Positions 1-4,694 of a stretch of DNA of 6,738 nt are shown piece by piece (within the stretch, counting starts at the first letter, position 1; each line of letters begins with the position of its first letter). Origin of the DNA: Caldifarciminota bacterium (GTDB taxonomy: Bacteria; WOR-3; Hydrothermia; WGAB01). The notes beneath the pieces were generated by a model. It worked only from the letters and a program-made list of their open reading frames with translations. It made no database searches and was not told the origin of the DNA. The DNA lies in contig WGAB01000198.1 in assembly GCA_015489295.1 (NCBI GenBank), forward strand, positions 1 to 6,738, given 5' to 3'. The position numbers were made by a program, and so were the translations under genes.

Positions 1-1
1 G

Positions 2-403
2 TCCCTGCACGATCCCTTTGAGCAATTGCAGGATTTCCTGGAGGACTACCTGGAAGAGGCGGAGTTCCCCGAGGAGGCCCAGGGCCTCGTGAGCCTGGCC
101 GGCGGCCGGATCCTGGGCCTGGACCTCTTTGCCTCTCCGGCACTTTTCCAGAAGTTCGCCCGCCAGGTGCTCCGCGGCTACACCCTGGAGGCCGTCATGC
201 TGATGAACCGGCCGTCGCCCTATCCCGATGCAGACCAGGTTCGGCGGTTCCTACAGGCCGTGGAGGAGCTTTCCTATCGCCGGTTCCCCGGCGTCGTCCA
301 CGGTGAGGAGTACCGGGCGATGAGCCGGGGTGTGGTGTCCCGGGCTACGGTGCACCGGAACCACCTGGTGCACCTTTCGGCCTTTCCGGTGTCGCAGAAC
401 TGA
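2..403 (+). CDS. ARPP-1 (DUF6569)-like protein, C-terminal part (5' end outside window)
   Basis: The reading frame is open from base 2 and stops at TGA 401-403, giving 133 visible residues. The first possible internal start (TTG at 26) has no ribosome binding site and lies inside continuous coding sequence, so I read this as the tail of a longer gene. Visible elements are an acidic helix (DFLEDYLEEAE), a strand-rich segment GGRILGLDLFASPALFQKFARQVLRGYTLEA, and a terminal HRNHLVHLSAFP. From memory, the GLDLF-SP-F-K pattern followed by a one-helix 'LRSYALDA'-like stretch and a final LVHLSAFP match the ARPP-1/DUF6569 family, a small domain of unknown biochemical role found alone or next to phosphatase or rhodanese-type domains. 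No membrane segment is visible. The last 59 bp overlap the convergent dehydrogenase gene. Coding status is quite certain; the family name is recognition by motif only. Confidence 0.7.
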   Translation, partial: SLHDPFEQLQDFLEDYLEEAEFPEEAQGLVSLAGGRILGLDLFASPALFQKFARQVLRGYTLEAVMLMNRPSPYPDADQVRRFLQAVEELSYRRFPGVVHGEEYRAMSRGVVSRATVHRNHLVHLSAFPVSQN

Positions 404-1340
404 AGGATTGCGCCAGCTTCCGCCGTAGCCGACGGGCGGCCGCCAGTGCCATCCGTTCCAAAAATCCCGGTACCACCGGCGCCACATGGGGCGTCATGAT
501 GACATTGGGCAGGGTTTCCAGGGGCACGGGCTGCCGAAAGGGCTCGCCGGGCGCCGGATAGTGCCACCACACATCCAGGGCCGCCACAAAGTTCGGATGG
601 CGCTGTAGATGGCGGTACAGAGCCTCGGCGTCAACAATGCGGCCCCGGGCCACATTGACCAGGATGGCGTCGGGCTTCATGCGGTTTAAGGCCTCCTCGC
701 CGATCAGGCCCTCGGTTTCCGGGGTCAGCGGAAGGGCGAGCACCACGGCATCCGCCCGGGGCAGAACCTGAAGCAGTTGTGCCAGGGGGAACACGGCCTG
801 GACCCCGCATTTGGGCCGGGGCCGACGACGGATCCCGATCACCCGCAGGCCCAGGCACCGGGCGCGCCGCGCCACCTCGCAGCCGATGTTTCCAAGCCCC
901 ACCACGAGCAGGGTGGCCCCCTTCAATCGGCGGCTCTCCGTGCCCTGGGGAAACGCGCCCCGGCGCATCGCCTCGGTATGGAACACGATGCGTTTGGCCG
1001 CGGCCAACAATAGGGCCAGCACATGCTCGGCGATGGCGTCGGCGTTGGGGCTGGGGGTGTGCAGCACCTGGACGCCCTCCGGCAGGGGTTCCGCCAGAAT
1101 GTGGTCCACCCCCGCCGTGATGGCCTGGATCCAGCGCAGGGACCGCAAGCGCCGGAGCCGCTCCGGCGGCACCTCTTCCCGGAACTTGAACACGAGAAGC
1201 GCCACCACGCGGGGTTCCAGGGCTTCGGGCAAATCGGGCCCCACCACCTCGGCCACCGGCTCCAGGATGCGGCGCAGTCGGCGCCAGGCCTCGGGGCTCA
1301 GGCGCTCATCACGGATCGGAACCCAGACCACCGGCCTCAC
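345..1340 (-). CDS. D-2-hydroxyacid dehydrogenase (NAD-binding), substrate unknown
   Basis: This 331-residue protein has the normal length and layout of the family that reversibly oxidises D-2-hydroxyacids to 2-oxoacids with NAD(P). The substrate domain (about 1-100) contains the ITAGVDH signature at 74-80 and the N-A-AEH segment around 99-106 that leads into the cofactor domain. The Rossmann glycine motif GLGNIG is at 148-153, followed by R171-R173 where NADP-preferring members often carry basic residues. VNVARG gives the catalytic Arg232, and TPH gives the catalytic His285. After LDV (255-257) the sequence is WWHYPAPGEP, so the usual active-site Glu is not in its common place; Glu266 is a candidate. 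The last 20 or so residues (polar, Pro/Gly-rich) exceed the usual end and overlap the convergent gene. The start is GTG at 1340-1338, sharing GTGA with the stop of the upstream hydrolase. No clear Shine-Dalgarno is present, so coupled translation is likely. Glyoxylate, hydroxypyruvate and phosphoglycerate enzymes remain possible. Confidence 0.92.
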   Translation of the reverse strand: MRPVVWVPIRDERLSPEAWRRLRRILEPVAEVVGPDLPEALEPRVVALLVFKFREEVPPERLRRLRSLRWIQAITAGVDHILAEPLPEGVQVLHTPSPNADAIAEHVLALLLAAAKRIVFHTEAMRRGAFPQGTESRRLKGATLLVVGLGNIGCEVARRARCLGLRVIGIRRRPRPKCGVQAVFPLAQLLQVLPRADAVVLALPLTPETEGLIGEEALNRMKPDAILVNVARGRIVDAEALYRHLQRHPNFVAALDVWWHYPAPGEPFRQPVPLETLPNVIMTPHVAPVVPGFLERMALAAARRLRRKLAQSFSSATPERPKGAPGGSGAP

Positions 1341-2755
1341 GGCCGATAAGGATACAGGCGGAACAGCCGGTCCCGGCCGTACCGGTACAGCTGGATTTCC
1401 ACCAGCGTGGTTTCATGGGGCCGGATCAGCGGGGCCAGATCAGTCCCGGCCAGGGGCCAGGTGAGCGGCACATACCGCAGATCGCGGGTTTCGGGCTCGG
1501 TGGCCGTCACCTGGAGCACAAAGGCGCCCAGGTTCTTGATCCGGGGGATCCAGGTGCCCGTGGCCTCCTGGAAGGTGTGGGTGCGCAGGTAGAACACATG
1601 GGTGCCGGCGTGCTGCGTGTTGTGGTGATGGTGCTCAATGAGGTCGGAAACCTGAAGGGTGCGCCGGGCACGGGCAGACCGGAAGTAGAGGTCCACATGG
1701 GGCACCGGCTCTCCAAACTGGTCCACCACCCGGAACACCACCATGGCGTGGGGATCGTACTGGCGGCGACGGTCCCAGATGTGCTCCCAGGGCCGGAACC
1801 AGGTCGGCGTCTCCTCCCGGGCCACCCGCCGGTAGGTTTCCCGGGTGGCCTCTTCAAACACCTGGAGGCTTTTCCGGTAGTCGGCCGGGGTTTCGTCGGT
1901 GAGGGCGCGGTCCAGCAGGGCGAGCAACTGCTCTCGGGGTTCCCGGCCCGTCACGATGCCCAGGGACTTGCCGGAGTGGGCACAGTGGGCCAGCACCGCA
2001 AAGGCGGTTCTGGGGGCCGTGCGCAGGAACTCCAGGTGGTAAAAGCGCTTCAAGGGCCGGCCTTCGGCCTGCAGCGCCCTGGGGTCCGGCGCCAGCCGCA
2101 GCCACCGATAGTTCAGGTTGGCGGCGGCCGTGCGCACCACGCCGTCGGACCCGTCTTCGTGGGCGAAACGGATCGGCAGGGCGAACCACCGGCTGTCGGC
2201 CTCGCTGCCCGCCATCACATACTCAAAGGTGCCGAAGGTGCGGCGGACCGGATGGGTCAGGAACCAGGTGTGCAGGTCCCAGGCGAAGGGAGAGCCGAGT
2301 TCCAGAGCATTCAGGATGCGGGTGCCGGGCTCGGTATGCTGGAACACCTGGCGAAACCACCGGGCCAGCTGCCCCCGGCCCAGGTGGGCCCAGCCGCTGC
2401 CGAAGTGGGCCGGTGCCAGATGGATGGCGTGGCGCAGCGGCGAGGGCCGGGGGCTGAAGTACCGGAGCCAGGTGCGGATCAGCAGGCCCCCGGTGCTGTG
2501 GACGATGGCGTTGAAGCCCTGTTCCAGGAGGAACCGGTGTTCGGGCTGCTGCAACGCCCGGTGCAGCGCCTGGGCCAGGTCGTACAGGGTCACGCCGTCT
2601 TCCAGGGTGATGAACCGGCTGAGGTTGATCACCACGGGACGCGGGGTGCCGTACCGGCGATACAGCACCTCGGGCAGGTCACCGTAAATCCGGCGAACCT
2701 CGGCGGGCCGCCCCTCGCCCCCGTACCCATGGATCAACACAATCGGAAGGATCAT
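1337..2755 (-). CDS. Alpha/beta hydrolase (lipase/esterase-like) with C-terminal beta domain
   Basis: This 472-residue protein opens directly with the first core strand and oxyanion loop of an alpha/beta hydrolase, MILPIVLIHGYGG (HG at 9-10). The nucleophile elbow is VHSTGG with Ser87, a variant of GxSxG in which the first Gly is Val85. SDGVV at 203-207 offers Asp204 as the acid, and the HCAHSGKS stretch offers His257 or His260 as the base. The assignment to lipase/esterase follows from these motifs. After a linker rich in charged residues (about 285-335), residues 336-472 look beta-rich and Ig- or CnaB-like (VVFRVVDQFGEPVPHVDLYF) and include a histidine cluster at 375-393. No signal peptide is seen, so it is probably cytoplasmic. 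The frame continues upstream to 2992, but that part is low-complexity antisense of the neighbouring gene; ATG 2755 gives the canonical N-terminus and lies 11 bp after the upstream stop. The Shine-Dalgarno is weak. The natural substrate is unknown. Confidence 0.85.
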   Translation of the reverse strand: MILPIVLIHGYGGEGRPAEVRRIYGDLPEVLYRRYGTPRPVVINLSRFITLEDGVTLYDLAQALHRALQQPEHRFLLEQGFNAIVHSTGGLLIRTWLRYFSPRPSPLRHAIHLAPAHFGSGWAHLGRGQLARWFRQVFQHTEPGTRILNALELGSPFAWDLHTWFLTHPVRRTFGTFEYVMAGSEADSRWFALPIRFAHEDGSDGVVRTAAANLNYRWLRLAPDPRALQAEGRPLKRFYHLEFLRTAPRTAFAVLAHCAHSGKSLGIVTGREPREQLLALLDRALTDETPADYRKSLQVFEEATRETYRRVAREETPTWFRPWEHIWDRRRQYDPHAMVVFRVVDQFGEPVPHVDLYFRSARARRTLQVSDLIEHHHHNTQHAGTHVFYLRTHTFQEATGTWIPRIKNLGAFVLQVTATEPETRDLRYVPLTWPLAGTDLAPLIRPHETTLVEIQLYRYGRDRLFRLYPYRP

Positions 2756-2766
2756 GGCACCGCGGG

Positions 2767-4395
2767 TCAATGGGCCTGGTTGTTCAGGAGGATGACCTTC
2801 TTGGTGACCCCTCGGTTGCCTGCCTGGAGTCGAACCAGGTAGATCCCGGCGGGCAACTCGCCCACGGGCAGCCGAAGCACGGAGGGAGCTGAATCTACGC
2901 GATGCACCGCCCAGGAAAGGATCCGGCGTCCGGTCAGGTCGTACAGAGTCACCGTTCCCTGCCGTACCCCGTGGACCTCCAGGGTGAGCCACGGCCCCCG
3001 CTGAAGGGTGGCGAGTTTCAGCCAGTTCGGCGTCGGGGAGCCCCAGGAGGCGCGTTCCTCCACGCCCACCCAGTGGGCATCCTCAAAGGGGCCCGAGGGG
3101 TGGTACGGATCCGAGGTAACGCTGCCCGCGTAGTAGGCTGCCAGGGCATAGTCCAGGGTTTGCCGAAGGCCCCGGAGCCATCCCCGGCCGTAATAGTCAT
3201 CGTAGCCTCCGTTCAGCCCCTGGCCCACGGCGCCAGCAAAAACAAACCACAGGGTGTCTCCGGCATACAGGCGATGGGGGCCGGAACTCTGGAGGAACCG
3301 GTAATCAAAGGGTCCTTCGCCCACGACGTAGGGAAGGGGTGCGAAGTGGTACCCCGGAAGTGCCGGGTGTTCTCCCTTCAGGTAGAGGTAGAAATCCGCA
3401 TCCGTCGCGGGGACGTTGTCCCAGTTCCACCACTGATGGGCGGACACCCGGGGGATGCGGGCGCTATCCCCGTAGGCATCCACCCAGAGGGAATCCGAAG
3501 GGGTGGGTGGGGCGTAGAGGAGCCGAAGCCCGATGTACCCCGCTGAAGCACCGTCTTCACCCGCATCGTTGCCCGGCGTCTCCGGGTTATCGTCGTCCCA
3601 CATGTAGGAGGTGTTCCTCGGCACCACCTCGATCTCCCCGTGGAGCGTGTGCTCCCAGGGATCGTCGCCGTACACCGTGTATTGATCGGGATATCCATCG
3701 GGAGCCTGGAGGAAAGTATCGGGTAGAATCGTCAACGAGTCGAAGGGATACCCCGGCCACTCCCCGTGAACCCAGCCGTCGAACCACACCATGTCGTCCA
3801 TATGGGGTTGCGTCGCACTGGGACCGGAAACGTCGCAGTCAAACAGGATCCCCAGGTAAAGGCTATCCAGGAAGTCCCCATGCCCGGGGATGTCGCACTG
3901 ATCCGGGTTGTAGGTGAGGCCGATGATGTAAAAAACGATGTCGTTCAAAGGCTCGGAGGCCCAGGTGAGCGCCTGGAAGATCACCCGAACCCCCAGGTGG
4001 CGCCCGGCCGGGTTTCGGGGATTGGAAACCTCATCGTGCCAGCCCGTAACCACATCATAGTCGGAAATCCCCGGTCCACAGGACATCTCTTCGGGATACC
4101 ATTCTCCCAAAGTGAACGGATAACTTGTAGCAGTTACATAGGCCTGGCCCTCGACCTTGGCACCAACCAGGAAGTACGATCCCCAGAGATAGTTGTTTGG
4201 GAGGAGGGTATCGTTACCAGGCCAGTCATAGCCGTACAGTCCGGTATTCCAGTCCCCTCCCAGATCCGCAAAGTTCCCGATGTGGTTCCATACCTCTCCA
4301 ATGGTCTGATTACACAGGGTATCCTGCGCTCCCACGCTCCCCGCCAGAAGGACGAGGCCAAGGACAACCCACCTGCTCCATCGATTGGACCTCAT
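2767..4395 (-). CDS. Secreted protein with type IX (type A-like) C-terminal sorting domain
   Basis: This protein has 542 residues from ATG 4395-4393; a GTG at 4398 is one codon earlier. I prefer the ATG because AGGAGG at 4407-4402 lies 6 nt from it and only 3 nt from the GTG. The N-terminus is a classic signal peptide: basic n-region with Arg2, 5 and 8, hydrophobic core 9-18, likely cleavage after VGA at 21-23. The body is Trp/Tyr/Asp/Gly-rich with no enzyme motif I recognise. Acidic patches FDCD...DDMVWFD (185-206) and DDDNPETPGNDAGEDG (267-282) could bind Ca2+. SSGP (370-373) followed by GDTLWFVFAGAVGQGL (379-394) recalls a segment common in uncharacterised secreted proteins of uncultured FCB-type bacteria. 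Residues 470-542 fit the sorting domain: VTLYDLTGRRI, then LPAGIYLVRL, then KKVILL. It is the first gene of the operon. I infer export through the Sec system and then surface attachment or release; the molecular function is unknown. Confidence 0.9.
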   Translation of the reverse strand: MRSNRWSRWVVLGLVLLAGSVGAQDTLCNQTIGEVWNHIGNFADLGGDWNTGLYGYDWPGNDTLLPNNYLWGSYFLVGAKVEGQAYVTATSYPFTLGEWYPEEMSCGPGISDYDVVTGWHDEVSNPRNPAGRHLGVRVIFQALTWASEPLNDIVFYIIGLTYNPDQCDIPGHGDFLDSLYLGILFDCDVSGPSATQPHMDDMVWFDGWVHGEWPGYPFDSLTILPDTFLQAPDGYPDQYTVYGDDPWEHTLHGEIEVVPRNTSYMWDDDNPETPGNDAGEDGASAGYIGLRLLYAPPTPSDSLWVDAYGDSARIPRVSAHQWWNWDNVPATDADFYLYLKGEHPALPGYHFAPLPYVVGEGPFDYRFLQSSGPHRLYAGDTLWFVFAGAVGQGLNGGYDDYYGRGWLRGLRQTLDYALAAYYAGSVTSDPYHPSGPFEDAHWVGVEERASWGSPTPNWLKLATLQRGPWLTLEVHGVRQGTVTLYDLTGRRILSWAVHRVDSAPSVLRLPVGELPAGIYLVRLQAGNRGVTKKVILLNNQAH

Positions 4396-4401
4396 CACAA
4401 G

Positions 4402-4407
4402 CCTCCT
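4402..4407 (-). promoter_or_regulatory. Ribosome binding site of the secreted-protein gene
   Basis: On the minus strand AGGAGG is followed by six bases (CTTGTG) and then ATG at 4395. The spacing is ideal for the ATG and too short for the GTG at 4398, so it decides the start. Confidence 0.8.
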
Positions 4408-4418
4408 GTTTGCCCAAG

Positions 4419-4445
4419 GTTATACCTCCGCCGATTTGAAATCAA
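4419..4445 (-). promoter_or_regulatory. Candidate sigma-70-like promoter of the minus-strand operon
   Basis: Reading the minus strand, TTGATT (4445-4440) is followed after 15 bp by TATAAC (4424-4419), which differs from TATAAT at one base. Transcription would begin near 4412 and leave a very short leader containing the AGGAGG site. The spacer is shorter than the usual 16-18 bp, so the -10 box is better supported than the -35 box. Confidence 0.4.
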
Positions 4446-4639
4446 GCGCAGATAAAGGGAAACGTCGGAGGATCCCAATTTCTCCAACGAAAGGCCTCCC
4501 GGGAAAATCCTCTGGCACAGAGAGCGCATGGAGGATGCAAGACCCCAAAATTCGGCCGCGCGTGGGTTCGTTGAAAGATCCGACCCTTCCAGGGTTTCCA
4601 GAGTCCCGACCATCTCCAAGTGCTCAAGGGAGGCCATCA

Positions 4640-4668
4640 TTGCGGCAAAGCGAGGGCACAGATAAAAT
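4640..4668 (+). promoter_or_regulatory. Candidate sigma-70-like promoter of the propeller gene
   Basis: TTGCGG at 4640-4645 and TAAAAT at 4663-4668 are separated by exactly 17 bp. The -10 box matches the consensus at five of six positions, and the -35 box keeps the TTG. The start of transcription would fall near 4675, just before the strong ribosome binding site at 4681-4687, leaving a leader of about 20 nt. Confidence 0.4.
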
Positions 4669-4680
4669 TTCCTCAGAGGG

Positions 4681-4687
4681 AAGGAGG
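4681..4687 (+). promoter_or_regulatory. Ribosome binding site of the propeller gene
   Basis: AAGGAGG ends seven bases before ATG 4695. An in-frame TAG at 4689-4691 rules out any earlier start, and the second in-frame ATG (4704) would be 16 nt away, so this site fixes the start at 4695. Confidence 0.85.
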
Positions 4688-4694
4688 ATAGGCG

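Larger units (their letters stand above)
4399..4694. other. Divergent intergenic control region
   Basis: These 296 bp separate the two outward-facing genes for exported proteins. Short frames cross it in several directions, but none has a ribosome binding site plus a recognisable product. Besides the two candidate promoters and ribosome binding sites, it contains a small hairpin-forming dyad ACCCT-TCC-AGGGT at 4583-4595 with no T-run, the palindrome TCCCGGGA at 4497-4504, and an octamer CAGATAAA at 4449-4456 that recurs at 4659-4666. None of these is recognisable as a known operator or riboswitch. The region is visibly less GC-rich than the flanking genes. Confidence 0.6.

Noticed and set aside
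435..444. Palindrome GGCGGCCGCC near the dehydrogenase 3' end as a possible terminator
   Set aside because: It is inside the coding sequence, has no loop and is not followed by T residues on either strand.
1415..2842. 475-codon open frame on the plus strand across the hydrolase gene
   Set aside because: Its translation is Gly/Pro/Gln-rich with no motif; it is an antisense shadow caused by GC-rich codon use opposite a convincing gene.
2756..2992. In-frame N-terminal extension of the hydrolase gene to an ATG at 2992
   Set aside because: It would overlap 226 bp of the sorting-domain coding sequence and is Arg/Pro/Gly-rich low-complexity sequence. The ATG at 2755 starts exactly at the canonical first strand.
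4442..4627. 61-codon minus-strand small frame in the intergenic region
   Set aside because: No convincing ribosome binding site or promoter of its own; the Trp/Pro/Cys-rich composition looks like chance translation.
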